From Mycolicibacterium sp. BiH015 (GTDB lineage: Bacteria; Actinomycetota; Actinomycetes; Mycobacteriales; Mycobacteriaceae), in contig NZ_JAQGCZ010000011.1 of assembly GCF_027706845.1 (NCBI RefSeq), forward strand, positions 1 to 64,000: 64,000 bases of DNA, given 5' to 3'. The translations under genes were made by a program, and so were the position numbers. Shown piece after piece: positions 44,801 through 52,651 of the stretch (the stretch's first letter is position 1; every line of letters begins with the position of its first letter). Under the pieces are notes generated by a model. The model saw only the letters and a list, made by a program, of their open reading frames with translations, was not told the origin of the DNA and ran no database searches.

Positions 44801-47431
44801 GACAACCTCGTGCTGCAGCGGGCGGTGATCCTCGACGACACCTGCGACCCCCTACTGCGGACGACCCTCAACAAGCAGGACGGCACGTTGGAGTTCGCCG
44901 CATTCACCGCCAACGCCGACGGTGACCTCAAATGGGTCATCACGGCCACCGCAGAGCTGAACATACTTCCGGCGCAGCGGGTTCGGACCGACCCTGCCGA
45001 CGACACCGTGGTCACCTCGATCGGCCGCGACGACTTCTATGCCCGCACCGAAACGCTCGGGTTCGACTACGGGGCAGCGTTTCGATCGGTGACTGGGGTG
45101 ACCGCCGGGCACGACTGGGCGGTTGCCGAACTCGTCACGCCCATCACCCTCACCGACGATGTGGACGACTACCACTTCCATCCCGCGCTGATCGACGGTG
45201 CGTTCCAAACGCTCTTCGGTGCACCGTTTCTCGGGCAGGAGGAGTCGGATGACCCCTACCTGCCGACCCGCATCGACCGCTGCATGGTGTACGGCCGGCC
45301 GGAAGCCCACATGATGGTCCGTGCTGACGTGGTGTCCGCGAGCGCCGAGCAGGTGGAATGCAACCTCGTCATCAGCGACAGGACGGGACGCCCGCTCGTC
45401 GTCATCGAAGGCTTCACCGTTCAGTCACTGGCCACCTCGTCGCGGATGTCCCCGGATCGGATCGACCGGGGAATTCTGGAGATCCGATGGTCTCCGATGG
45501 ATGTTTCTCGCGAGGAGCGTGAACCCTTCGCCGACGAACGGTCCTGGCTCGTCCTCGACGACGATTCCGGGTTCGGTCGACGGCTGGCCGACCATTTGCG
45601 TGCCCACGGTCAACGCGCCCACACCGTAGGCCACCGAGAGGTTGATCTACTCACCGAAAGCGGCGACGGCTGGCTGATCAACCCTCGGTGCCCGGACCAG
45701 ATGGCGCAGCTCATCGCCGCGCACCTTGAGAGCGACCAGGACCTCGCAGGCATCATCAATTGCTGGCCCCTCGACATCACGGGTCCTGACGCCGATCACC
45801 ACCTGGGCGCGTTCACTGTGCTCCGTCTCGTCAAGACGCTCGCCGAGAACGACACCCTCAAACCGCTGATGTACTTCGTGACGTCCAACACCCAACCCAC
45901 ACCCGGCAGGGCGGTGGGCCACGTCGATCAGGCCACCCTGTGGGGCCTCGGCCGGGTCATCGGTCATCAGGAGCTCGCCGAATACTGGGGCGGTCTGATC
46001 GATATCGACATCGCAGACAGTCCGGAGCAGACAGTCGCCCGCATCTGCAGTCATGTCCTGGAGGGCGAATCCGAAGATCAGATCGCGATCCGCGGCGGGA
46101 CGACCTTCGTCCCGCGGTTGCGCCCGTGCGCGACGCTGACCAGCCCGTTCCCCACCAAGCTCACCCCCGATGGCACCTACGTCGTCACCGGGGGTGCCGG
46201 GGCCCTCGGTCGCATCGCGGCCACCTACCTGGCCGAGCGCGGCGCCCGGCACGTCACCCTGCTGGGCAGACGCGCCTTTCCAGCCCGGGATCAGTGGTCG
46301 ACATTGCGCGTCGACGACCCGCACCGTGCAACCGTCGAGACCGTCCGCGCGATAGAGAAGCTCGGCGCCACCGTCACCGTCTGCAGCGTCGACATCACCG
46401 ACGCCGGACAGTTGCAGGCGTGGCTGCACGACCACGAGCGCAACGGCGGGCGGCCGATCCGCGGAATCATCCACGCCGCGGGTTCGGTCAACGACCAGCT
46501 CCTGGTGAATATGAGCGAAAACGACTTCGCCGCCGTGGCAGATCCCAAAATCACCGGAACCAAGCTGCTGCACAACGCATTCGAGAAGCACGATCTGGAG
46601 TTCTTCGTGATGTTCGGGTCGGCGGGTTCGACCATCGCCTCGCCGGGCCAAGGCAATTATGCCGCTGCCAACGCTTTCCTCGACGCGTTCGCCCATCATC
46701 GCCGGGCGCAGGGACTGCCGGCCCTGACGATCGGCTGGGGTCCGTGGTCGGTCGGAATGGTCGAAGAGCTCGGTCTGGAAAAGATGTACGCCCAGCGGGG
46801 CATCGATCTGATCACCCCCGCCGTCGGAGTGCGGATTCTGGACCGGCTCATCAACCAGGACGTGTCGGCGGTGGTCGCGATCAGCGCCGACTGGAACCGC
46901 GCCCGCCAGGCGGGGCTCGGCGCACACCTGCCGCTGATGTTCACCGAGCTCCAGACATCCGACAAGGATTCCGGCGACGGTGATTCGGGTGCGTCGATCC
47001 TGAGCGTGCTGGCGTCGACCCCGCAGAGCGACAGGTTGGCCGTCGTCGCCGACCACATTCGCGCTCTGGTGGCCGCCGTCTTCGACTGCGGGGAAGACGA
47101 TTTCGCCTCCGATGCCATGCTCGAGGACATCGGACTGGATTCGATGATGGCGATGGAGTTCCGGGTGCGGATCAACATGTTGTTCTCGATCGATCTTCCC
47201 GTGCTCGAGATCCTCAAAGGGGTCAGCGTGAACTCGCTGGCCGACCGCATTCTCGGCGAGCTTCACGCGATCCACGGGCAGGAATCGGCGACCTCGGAGG
47301 CCGAACCGTCTCCGGTCGTCGTGGACGCCGATGTCGACCTGCTGGTGGACGGCTTGTCGGACGCCGAACTCCTGGAGTTGCTCGGCGAGCTGGAAGCCGA
47401 GGGCGGAAACGGCGCGGGAGAGCAGCCGTGA
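41891..47431 (+). CDS. One-module type I PKS, KS-AT-DH-KR-ACP (6-MSAS-like layout)
   Basis: The 1,846-residue synthase has a KS (about 14-440, Cys187 in DTACSSSL), AT (540-830, Ser636 in GHSAGEVAA, second signature VPYHTHYMD), DH (911-1184, His939 in HRVQGSVVLP and Asp in IDGAFQTL), KR (1427-1624, active-site Tyr in GQGNYAAANAF, VND in place of LDD) and ACP (1717-1790, Ser1751 in GLDSMMAME). It ends in an acidic helical tail (LSDAELLELLGELEAE). There is no ER, thioesterase or N-terminal docking helix. This order and size match 6-methylsalicylate-type iterative synthases; a reducing single module of other type is also possible. The frame is open to 41540, but ATG 41891 follows the halogenase stop by 2 bp. 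The ABC gene overlaps its stop. Confidence 0.92.
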   Translation: MATGMVCDSTNQEPLAIVGIGCRLPGDVCSARELWTLLCEATDATREVPETRWHAARFHDPSGSKIGKMVTRRGGFLTEIDQFDPQFFGISPREAHSLDPQQRLLLQTTWEALEDAGIPPDGLAGTDVGVFVGGFTLDYQLLQNHGRGSRYRFKAHSATGMMMTMLANRISHAFDFRGPSMSVDTACSSSLVAVHLAAQSIWSGESRLAVVGGVNIMGGPNTAIAESTSGFLSPDGRSKAFDDSADGYARGEGGAVVVLKPLTHALRDGDDIYAQILGTAVSQDGHTDGITVPREDAQHAAITTALHRAGVQAADVGYVEAHGTGTPLGDPIEIRALASALTSERPTTRPLVVGSVKTNIGHLEAGAGVAGLIKAALVAKEGYIPATVHFHTPTRYVSLAELNIEISGEGRPFPEGERRVVGVNSFGFGGTNAHVVLAEPPTRAQCTSERDGASPPMLLPISARSEEALAATARRLGEFLDAHPGVTLGSLAYTLGQRRAHLSHRDTVIADSIDEARQQLRGLAEGRQILTARTATTAPKVAFVCTGMGPQWWRMCRGLLDAPQAFPAFTESIARTDRELSRHADWSLIEELRRDEMTSRMSETQIAQPANFAIQVALAEQLAQFGITPDAVIGHSAGEVAAHHLAGLLSFEQAVEVIYHRSRLQQRTSGLGRMLAVGTDADALVTALTGPARDEIGRKVSVAAINSPSAITLGGDSDILHEIATQLDTAGIFHRFLAGNVPYHTHYMDSVREDLLSALDGLSSERAALPLYSTVTGERLERYEAGAAYWWQNTRASVLFEPALRRMLDDGYTQFLELGPHPVLAASIFETAGTQRISVTSTQHRQQDDVRTILGSLGELHCHGHRVAWDALNPADGARLLKLPSYPWQTKRYWNDTQEATELLFYKPVHPLLGQAVSAVHPTWEAELSTVLNPFLADHRVQGSVVLPGAVYIEMALAAARETYGSSHSVDNLVLQRAVILDDTCDPLLRTTLNKQDGTLEFAAFTANADGDLKWVITATAELNILPAQRVRTDPADDTVVTSIGRDDFYARTETLGFDYGAAFRSVTGVTAGHDWAVAELVTPITLTDDVDDYHFHPALIDGAFQTLFGAPFLGQEESDDPYLPTRIDRCMVYGRPEAHMMVRADVVSASAEQVECNLVISDRTGRPLVVIEGFTVQSLATSSRMSPDRIDRGILEIRWSPMDVSREEREPFADERSWLVLDDDSGFGRRLADHLRAHGQRAHTVGHREVDLLTESGDGWLINPRCPDQMAQLIAAHLESDQDLAGIINCWPLDITGPDADHHLGAFTVLRLVKTLAENDTLKPLMYFVTSNTQPTPGRAVGHVDQATLWGLGRVIGHQELAEYWGGLIDIDIADSPEQTVARICSHVLEGESEDQIAIRGGTTFVPRLRPCATLTSPFPTKLTPDGTYVVTGGAGALGRIAATYLAERGARHVTLLGRRAFPARDQWSTLRVDDPHRATVETVRAIEKLGATVTVCSVDITDAGQLQAWLHDHERNGGRPIRGIIHAAGSVNDQLLVNMSENDFAAVADPKITGTKLLHNAFEKHDLEFFVMFGSAGSTIASPGQGNYAAANAFLDAFAHHRRAQGLPALTIGWGPWSVGMVEELGLEKMYAQRGIDLITPAVGVRILDRLINQDVSAVVAISADWNRARQAGLGAHLPLMFTELQTSDKDSGDGDSGASILSVLASTPQSDRLAVVADHIRALVAAVFDCGEDDFASDAMLEDIGLDSMMAMEFRVRINMLFSIDLPVLEILKGVSVNSLADRILGELHAIHGQESATSEAEPSPVVVDADVDLLVDGLSDAELLELLGELEAEGGNGAGEQP

Positions 47432-48273
47432 CGACAGAGGCCCGCGCGGTGTGCGTCCGCGGGCTTTCGAAGAGCTACGGGCGCACTCAGGCGGTCCGTC
47501 ATCTGGATCTCGACGTCGGCTATGGGGAGATCTTCGCCATCCTCGGTCCCAACGGGGCAGGCAAATCGACCACCATCGAAATCCTCGAAGGACACCGCAA
47601 ACGCAGCGCGGGACAGGTTGATGTCCTCGGTGAAGATCCGGGCACGGCAGGACGCGCATGGCGGGCCAAGATCGGTGTAGTGCTACAGGACAGCAGTGAC
47701 TTCGGGGTGCTGACCGTGCTGGAGACGATCCAGATGTTCGCGAAATGCTATGGACGGGTGCGCAATTCCGAAGATCTCCTGGAACTGGTCGGCCTTCAAT
47801 CGACGTCGGCATCGAAGGTCAGGACGTTGTCCGGAGGCCAGCGCCGCCGGTTGGACGTCGCACTGGGGATCATCGGCGAACCCGAGTTGTTGTTCCTCGA
47901 CGAGCCGACAACGGGTTTCGATCCAGAAGCACGTAGGCAATTCTGGGACCTCATCCGGCTGCTGGCCGCCGACGGCACCACGATCGTGCTCACGACCCAC
48001 TATTTGGAGGAGGCGGCCGCCCTGGCAGACCGCGTGGCGGTGATCGCAGACGGCCGTGTCGCCGCCGTCGATTCTCCGGCCCGGCTGACGGCGCATGTGG
48101 ACACCTCGGCCACCGTCAAGTGGATCGAGGACGGCGTGACGCGCGTGGCCGAGACCGACCATCCGACCGAGCTCATCCTTCGGCACTCCGCCAACGGGTC
48201 GGAGCTCGAAGGGCTCACGGTCACCCGGCCCACCCTCGAAGACGCCTACCTTGCGCTGATCGGTCGCGCCTGA
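47428..48273 (+). CDS. ABC transporter ATP-binding protein (DrrA-like)
   Basis: The 281-residue ATPase carries Walker A GPNGAGKST, the Q-loop in VVLQDSSDFG, the signature LSGGQRRRLDVALGI, Walker B LLFLDEPTTGFDP and the switch His in TTHYLEEA. It is of the ABC-2 drug/natural-product exporter type, with a C-terminal regulatory stretch of about 60 residues. The GTG start overlaps the PKS stop (GTGA) and the permease start overlaps its own stop, so the three genes form one coupled unit. It probably powers export of the product of the adjacent synthase. Confidence 0.95.
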   Translation: MTTEARAVCVRGLSKSYGRTQAVRHLDLDVGYGEIFAILGPNGAGKSTTIEILEGHRKRSAGQVDVLGEDPGTAGRAWRAKIGVVLQDSSDFGVLTVLETIQMFAKCYGRVRNSEDLLELVGLQSTSASKVRTLSGGQRRRLDVALGIIGEPELLFLDEPTTGFDPEARRQFWDLIRLLAADGTTIVLTTHYLEEAAALADRVAVIADGRVAAVDSPARLTAHVDTSATVKWIEDGVTRVAETDHPTELILRHSANGSELEGLTVTRPTLEDAYLALIGRA

Positions 48274-49130
48274 TGGCAATCGAATCGGCGCGGCCGACCC
48301 GAGTCTCAAAACACCGCGCGGCCAGCAGGGAGCCCGGATTACCGTCTGCGGTCCGCATCGGGTTCTCGCGGGTCGTGCCTGAACTCAAGATGTTCTATCG
48401 GCGGCCTGAGCAAATGGCCCTGACGTTCTCGATGCCCGCCATCATCTGTCTACTCCTGGGTTCCATCTTCACCACCGAAGTCCAGGGCACCCAGACCACG
48501 ACGGGCTCGGTCATCGCCGCCAGCATGGTCGCCTACGGCATCCTGTCAACGTCGTTCATCAACCTGGGCATCGGTATCGCTGCTGACCGGGAAACCGGTG
48601 CGCTGCGACGGCTGCGCGGCACCCCGGCGACGGCGTCGTCGTACTTCATCGGCAAGATCATGCTCGTCGCGATCGCGAGCATCGCCGAGGCCGTCATCAT
48701 CCTTGCTCTTGGCGTCACCGTGTTCGGACTTCATTTGCCCACTGGGGTGTCGGGCTGGTTCACCCTCACCTGGGTCTTCGTGCTCGGCATCATCAGCTGT
48801 TCGCTGCTGGGCATCCTGATCAGCAACTACGCTGCCAACGCCCTATCGGCCAGCGTGCTCACCAACGGCCCGGCCGTCGGCCTGCAGTTCGTGTCGGGTA
48901 CCTACGTCCCGCTGATGATGCTGCCCACGTGGATGATGTTGATCGGTTCGGTGTTCCCGGTCAAATGGATGGCGCAGGGATTTCGCTCTGTCCTGCTGCC
49001 GCCGTCGATGGTGGCGTTCGAACCGGCAGGCAGCTGGGAGCACGGTCGGATATTCCTGGTGTTGGCCGCGTGGAGCATCGGCGGATTGCTGGCTTGCCTC
49101 TACGTATTCCGCTGGTCGGACAGGAGCTGA
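48273..49130 (+). CDS. ABC-2 type transporter permease
   Basis: The 285-residue membrane protein has a cytosolic N-terminus, an amphipathic stretch (LKMFYRRPEQMALTFSM) and six hydrophobic segments, with an ADRETGALRRLRGTP loop characteristic of ABC-2 permeases. It pairs with the preceding ATPase, whose stop codon overlaps its ATG (TGATG). The frame is open upstream within the ATPase gene, but that part is a shadow. Together they form a minimal two-gene exporter for a natural product, here most likely made by the upstream synthase and flavoprotein. Confidence 0.93.
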   Translation: MAIESARPTRVSKHRAASREPGLPSAVRIGFSRVVPELKMFYRRPEQMALTFSMPAIICLLLGSIFTTEVQGTQTTTGSVIAASMVAYGILSTSFINLGIGIAADRETGALRRLRGTPATASSYFIGKIMLVAIASIAEAVIILALGVTVFGLHLPTGVSGWFTLTWVFVLGIISCSLLGILISNYAANALSASVLTNGPAVGLQFVSGTYVPLMMLPTWMMLIGSVFPVKWMAQGFRSVLLPPSMVAFEPAGSWEHGRIFLVLAAWSIGGLLACLYVFRWSDRS

Positions 49131-49135
49131 CACCG

Positions 49136-50818
49136 ATGCCCTCTCTCCTTTCCATCACCGCGCACTTTTTCCTCCAGATCGCGGTCATCCTCGCCACGTA
49201 TCGGCTGTTGTGGCCACTGTTCCGCCGGCTTGCACAGGTACAGGTGGTCGCCATCATGGTGGCCGGATTCCTGCTCGGCCCTTCGGTATTGGGCTGGATA
49301 TGGCCGAGCGGGCAGCAATGGCTGTTCCCCACCACGCTGACCATCGGCGCGCAGACCCTGCCGCACCCCAACCTGACGGCGATCTACGTGGTCGGCCAAC
49401 TCGGGCTGGTGCTCTACATGTTCCTGGTGGGTGCGTCTTTCAAGGTCGAGATCCTCGGTGCGCACGTGCGGCAGGCAGGTGTCACATCGGCGGCCGGCAT
49501 CGGAGTCCCGTTGGTTCTCGGTGGCGTGGTCGGGTGGTGGATGGTGAGCCTCGGCGGCTACTTCACCGACAAGGTCTTCCACTGGCAGGGCGGCCTCTTC
49601 GTGGCCGCAGCCGTTGCCATCACGGCGTTCCCGATGCTGGCATGGATCGTCTATGACTCCGGTCTGCTCAATACCCGGCTGGGGACGATGGCGCTGTCCT
49701 GTGCCGCGGTCGACGACGCCTGCTCGTGGGTTCTGCTCGCGACCGTCGTTTCGACGGCGAAGGGCAGTGCCGTCGGAGCGCTGCTCGCCGTGGGAGGAGG
49801 ACTGGCCTACCTGGTGTTCATGCTCTACGTAGGACGTCGCCTGCTGGCACGGCTGGAGTCGTGGACACCGCCGCGCGCCGAGCGTGAACAGACCGGCGGC
49901 ATACCGATCGCGCACGCCAGCGTCATCCTGCTCGTCATCCTGACGGCGAGCTGGTTCACCGATGTGGTCGGAATCTATTCCGTCTTCGGCGCTTTCGTCG
50001 CCGGCGCGGTGATGCCGCGGGGTGGTCTGCTCGACAAGATCCGCGAGCGGTTCGAGCCGCTGGTCGCCTACCTGCTGTTGCCCGCCTTCTTCATCTACTC
50101 GGGTCTGAATACGCAGCTGAACTTGATTCTCGATCCCGCGACTCTGGGAATGGCGGTCGTCGTTCTCGTCGTCTCGTTCGCCGCGAAGTTCGGTGCGATC
50201 GGGTTGGCGGCACGCTCGCAGGGAATGAGTTGGTACGAGGCGGGTTCCATGGGGGCGCTGTCCAACGCGCGTGGCCTGATGGAACTGATTCTGCTGAACA
50301 TCGGCTTCGAAGCCGGACTCATCACGGGCAAGCTGTACACGATCCTGGCGCTCATGACGATCATCACCACCTTCATGGCCACGCCGCTGCAGCGACTGTT
50401 CGAGCGCCGCCTACAGCGTTCCGGTCTGCGGTTCGGTCCCGCCGGGGAGGAGCCGTACGGCGGCGAGGGCGCAGGCCTCGTCGTCGGCGGCACTCGCGCC
50501 GCTGACACCGACGCCGCCGACCACGACCCCGTCGACTTTGACCGGAACGCCTCCGCCGAAGATGACAAAGCGGCCGCCGCCGTTGGCGTGGATGCCGAAG
50601 AGTTCTCCGCCAGGCGCGGCCAGCACAGCGAGCTCGGACGTCGCGATGCGGTTCGCGACGGCGGTATACGCTTTGTCAACGGCGAGAACGGGTCCCGCGA
50701 TCTCGGCGCCGTCCATCCTTCCGAACGCGACGAGATGCCCGCCCGCATCGACGACCGCGGCGGACACAAGGATGGACCGTCGTTCGGCTTCGGCGTGGGC
50801 GGCCGCGATCATCCGTAA
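49136..50818 (+). CDS. CPA2-type cation:proton antiporter (Kef/NapA-like)
   Basis: The conserved part (about residues 1-440) is a membrane antiporter with some twelve helices, including GFLLGPSVLG, VLYMFLVGASFKVEIL, TAFPMLAWIVYDSGLL, an acidic pair in AAVDDACSWVLL (the usual ion-binding site) and SNARGLMELILL. It starts 5 bp after the permease stop and is probably the last gene of the halogenase-PKS operon. Neighbouring antiporters in such operons may help export or pH homeostasis; that is inference. The last 120 residues (from about 50456) have no family character and lie antisense to the heme-binding-protein gene, so the native stop may have been lost. Confidence 0.88.
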   Translation: MPSLLSITAHFFLQIAVILATYRLLWPLFRRLAQVQVVAIMVAGFLLGPSVLGWIWPSGQQWLFPTTLTIGAQTLPHPNLTAIYVVGQLGLVLYMFLVGASFKVEILGAHVRQAGVTSAAGIGVPLVLGGVVGWWMVSLGGYFTDKVFHWQGGLFVAAAVAITAFPMLAWIVYDSGLLNTRLGTMALSCAAVDDACSWVLLATVVSTAKGSAVGALLAVGGGLAYLVFMLYVGRRLLARLESWTPPRAEREQTGGIPIAHASVILLVILTASWFTDVVGIYSVFGAFVAGAVMPRGGLLDKIRERFEPLVAYLLLPAFFIYSGLNTQLNLILDPATLGMAVVVLVVSFAAKFGAIGLAARSQGMSWYEAGSMGALSNARGLMELILLNIGFEAGLITGKLYTILALMTIITTFMATPLQRLFERRLQRSGLRFGPAGEEPYGGEGAGLVVGGTRAADTDAADHDPVDFDRNASAEDDKAAAAVGVDAEEFSARRGQHSELGRRDAVRDGGIRFVNGENGSRDLGAVHPSERDEMPARIDDRGGHKDGPSFGFGVGGRDHP

Positions 50819-50842
50819 CGCCGTTGCCAGTTCGACGCTCAT
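50411..50842 (-). CDS. GlcG/HbpS-family heme-binding-like protein
   Basis: The 143-residue product fits the GlcG/HbpS (DUF336) family: an AAHAEAERRSILVSAAVVDA N-terminal helix-strand, HLVAFGRMDGAEI, AVDKAYTAVA, and a glycine-rich end with FGGGVPVKVDGVVVGGVGV. Related proteins bind heme, cobalamin or small acids and form oligomers; HbpS of Streptomyces is secreted, but no signal peptide is seen here. AAGGGA lies before the ATG. It overlaps the 3' end of the antiporter frame by about 400 bp on the other strand. Its clear family fit supports it as the real gene in that stretch. Confidence 0.85.
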   Translation of the reverse strand: MSVELATALRMIAAAHAEAERRSILVSAAVVDAGGHLVAFGRMDGAEIAGPVLAVDKAYTAVANRIATSELAVLAAPGGELFGIHANGGGRFVIFGGGVPVKVDGVVVGGVGVSGASAADDEACALAAVRLLPGGTEPQTGTL

Positions 50843-50985
50843 GCAGGTGTCCCTTCGCCCGTGATCAATTCTCGCTGGCGTTGCGCGCCTCGCGGGAGAA
50901 CAGAGTCGCCGCTGCGCGCCTCCAGCGAATCAGCTGAGCGGTCTCGCACGCAGAGTATCTCCGACATGGCGCGCCGTGTTTGCGC

Positions 50986-50991
50986 TACTAT
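50986..50991 (+). promoter_or_regulatory. -10 element for a probably leaderless ArsR transcript
   Basis: TACTAT (four of six matches to TATAAT) ends 6 bp before the ATG at 50998, placing the transcription start at or next to the A of the start codon. No Shine-Dalgarno is present before that ATG. Leaderless mRNAs are common in mycobacteria. Confidence 0.5.
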
Positions 50992-50997
50992 CCGCGT

Positions 50998-51414
50998 ATG
51001 AATGCAGATAATCAGTCTGCTGAGGATCGTCTGCCCGACGAGCAGGCCACCCTCATCGTCGAGGTGTTCCGCATGCTCGCCGATGCCACTCGCATTCAGA
51101 TTCTGTGGGCCCTGGCCTCTGCCGAGCGTTCGGTGAACGAACTCGCCGAACATGTCGGCAAGCCTGCGCCGTCGGTGTCGCAGCACCTGGCGAAGCTCCG
51201 CATGGCGAGGTTGGTTCGCACGCGCCGGGAGGGGACGACGGTGTTCTACCGGCTGGAGAACGACCACGTCCGTCAGCTCGTCGTCGACGCGGTCTTCAAC
51301 GCCGAGCATGCGGGGCCGGGGATTCCGGGGCACCACCGGCACGACCGATCGATCAGCGAAGTGCCCGGTTCGTCGGAGCCGGGTGAAATCACGAGAAGAG
51401 GAGAAGTTTCATGA
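50998..51414 (+). CDS. ArsR/SmtB-family metal-responsive repressor
   Basis: The 138-residue protein has a winged helix-turn-helix with the family core LADATRIQILWALA and SVNELAEHVGKPAPSVSQHL. The last helix reads NDHVRQLVVDAVFNAEH and is followed by GHHRHD. Compared with NmtR (DTH...H..H plus C-terminal histidines), the first Asp and the middle His are replaced by Asn while two His and the His-rich end remain, so it is probably a metal sensor of altered specificity. It is translationally coupled to a His-rich small protein. The likely transcript is leaderless; the frame is open six codons upstream. No clear operator palindrome was found. Confidence 0.88.
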   Translation: MNADNQSAEDRLPDEQATLIVEVFRMLADATRIQILWALASAERSVNELAEHVGKPAPSVSQHLAKLRMARLVRTRREGTTVFYRLENDHVRQLVVDAVFNAEHAGPGIPGHHRHDRSISEVPGSSEPGEITRRGEVS

Positions 51415-51602
51415 CCGAACCCGATGTGCACAGCCATGAGCACACGCACGGATCGACCAGCCACACGCACGCCCACGGTGCGCACGACCATGAACACGTG
51501 GAGCATCAGCACGAGCACACCCATGACGGCGGTGTCGCGCACAGCCATCAGCACGTTCATCAGAGCGAGCTCACGGAGGATCATTCGCACGCCCACGCCT
51601 GA
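51411..51602 (+). CDS. Histidine-rich 63-residue metal-binding protein
   Basis: Twenty-one of the 63 residues are histidine, mostly as HxH and HEH repeats, with acidic residues between; there are no cysteines and no membrane segment. The ATG overlaps the ArsR stop codon (ATGA) and AAGAGGAGAAG lies just upstream, so it is clearly translated with the repressor. Composition suggests binding or storage of Ni, Co or Zn ions in the cytosol, like the His-rich tails of metallochaperones, but as a free-standing peptide. I do not recognise a family. The low-complexity composition means homology searches may mislead. Confidence 0.82.
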   Translation: MTEPDVHSHEHTHGSTSHTHAHGAHDHEHVEHQHEHTHDGGVAHSHQHVHQSELTEDHSHAHA

Positions 51603-51686
51603 CCCCACTCCCGCCGAGTGAATCTCCTACGGCACGCATGAATCGACCACATGCGGGTACGGGCCGCCCGAGCGAAGGAGATCGGC

Positions 51687-52493
51687 GTGGACCTGACGGT
51701 GACATTCATCGGTAACGCAACCACTTTGATTGCGGCGGGCGGGATCACCGTGCTCACCGATCCCAACTTTCTCCATCGCGGACAGCACGCCTACCTCGGC
51801 TACGGTCTCGTTTCCAAGCGACTCCGTGCGCCGGCACTGAGTGTCGATCAGCTTCCTCCTGTCGACGTGATCGTCTTGTCGCACATGCACGGCGACCATT
51901 GGGACCGGGTCGCCGAACGCGGACTCGACCGCGGAATTCCGGTTGTCACCACCGGCGAGGCCGCAAGCCGGCTGGTGCAGAAAGGCTTTCACGCGGCCTG
52001 TGGGCTGGAAACCTGGAGCGCTCGAACAGTGGTCAAGGGGTCGACAAGCCTGACTGTGACGGCATTGCCGGGACGCCATGCTCCGACGTGGACGCGGCGT
52101 CTCCTGCCGCCGGTGATGGGTTCGATGCTGGAGTTCAGCACCCCCGGCGATCCGCGTCAGCGGCGTCTGTACATATCGGGCGACACTCTGGTCATCCCGG
52201 AGCTCAGCGACATACCGTCGAAGTTCGACAGTATCGAGGCCGGTGTTCTGCACCTGGGTGGAACCCGTCTGCCCGCTGGTCGCCGTCTTCCGTTCGGTCT
52301 CACCGTGACTATGGACGGTCGGACGGGAACCGATGCCGTGGCGCTACTCGACCTCCCGAAGGCGATCCCGGTGCACTTCGACGACTACGGCGTATTCGCC
52401 TCGCCGCTCTCTGATTTCACGGATGAGATGAGGAGACGCGGTATGGCCGACCGAATCGTCGAGTTGCAGCGAGGGGAGTGCGTGCAAATCTGA
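51687..52493 (+). CDS. MBL-fold metallohydrolase (UlaG-like)
   Basis: The 268-residue product has the metallo-beta-lactamase core motif LSHMHGDHWD (HxHxDH), a downstream metal ligand in YISGDTLVI, and a late His in IPVHFDDYG. The N-terminal VTFIGNATTLI and TVLTDPNF strands are typical of UlaG-like, lactonase-type members. GTG 51687 is preceded by GAAGGAG at 6-bp spacing, which decides the start over the upstream in-frame ATG 51651. The gene is 84 bp after the His-rich protein and could be in the same unit. The substrate is not predictable. Confidence 0.87.
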   Translation: MDLTVTFIGNATTLIAAGGITVLTDPNFLHRGQHAYLGYGLVSKRLRAPALSVDQLPPVDVIVLSHMHGDHWDRVAERGLDRGIPVVTTGEAASRLVQKGFHAACGLETWSARTVVKGSTSLTVTALPGRHAPTWTRRLLPPVMGSMLEFSTPGDPRQRRLYISGDTLVIPELSDIPSKFDSIEAGVLHLGGTRLPAGRRLPFGLTVTMDGRTGTDAVALLDLPKAIPVHFDDYGVFASPLSDFTDEMRRRGMADRIVELQRGECVQI

Positions 52494-52651
52494 GCGACGC
52501 ACTGAAGGAGGTGCTCGCGGTGGCGGGCGGGGTCGTAGAACGAAGACTTCCACTTCGTCTCCCGTCCCGCGGGGTGCTGGAGTGCGCGTTACGCGTCGCC
52601 ACATCGGTCGACAGGAATGGATCCGGCGGCGGAAGGGCTAACTTGTTCTCC

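Noticed and set aside
45647..47812. 721-codon open frame on the minus strand
   Set aside because: It covers the KR and ACP regions of the one-module PKS and the start of the ABC gene in antisense, with no recognisable domain. Long antisense frames are common at this G+C.
47428..49130. DrrAB genes of the phthiocerol export system
   Set aside because: The ABC pair is of the same broad DrrA type but is coupled to the halogenase-like/PKS operon, lacks a DrrC partner and sits 26 kb from the phenolic PKS, so it is better assigned to the second locus.
48929..49135. Extended N-terminus of the antiporter frame
   Set aside because: The open frame reaches back into the permease gene, but that part is a shadow. 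ATG 49136, 5 bp after the permease stop, gives a normal membrane-protein start.
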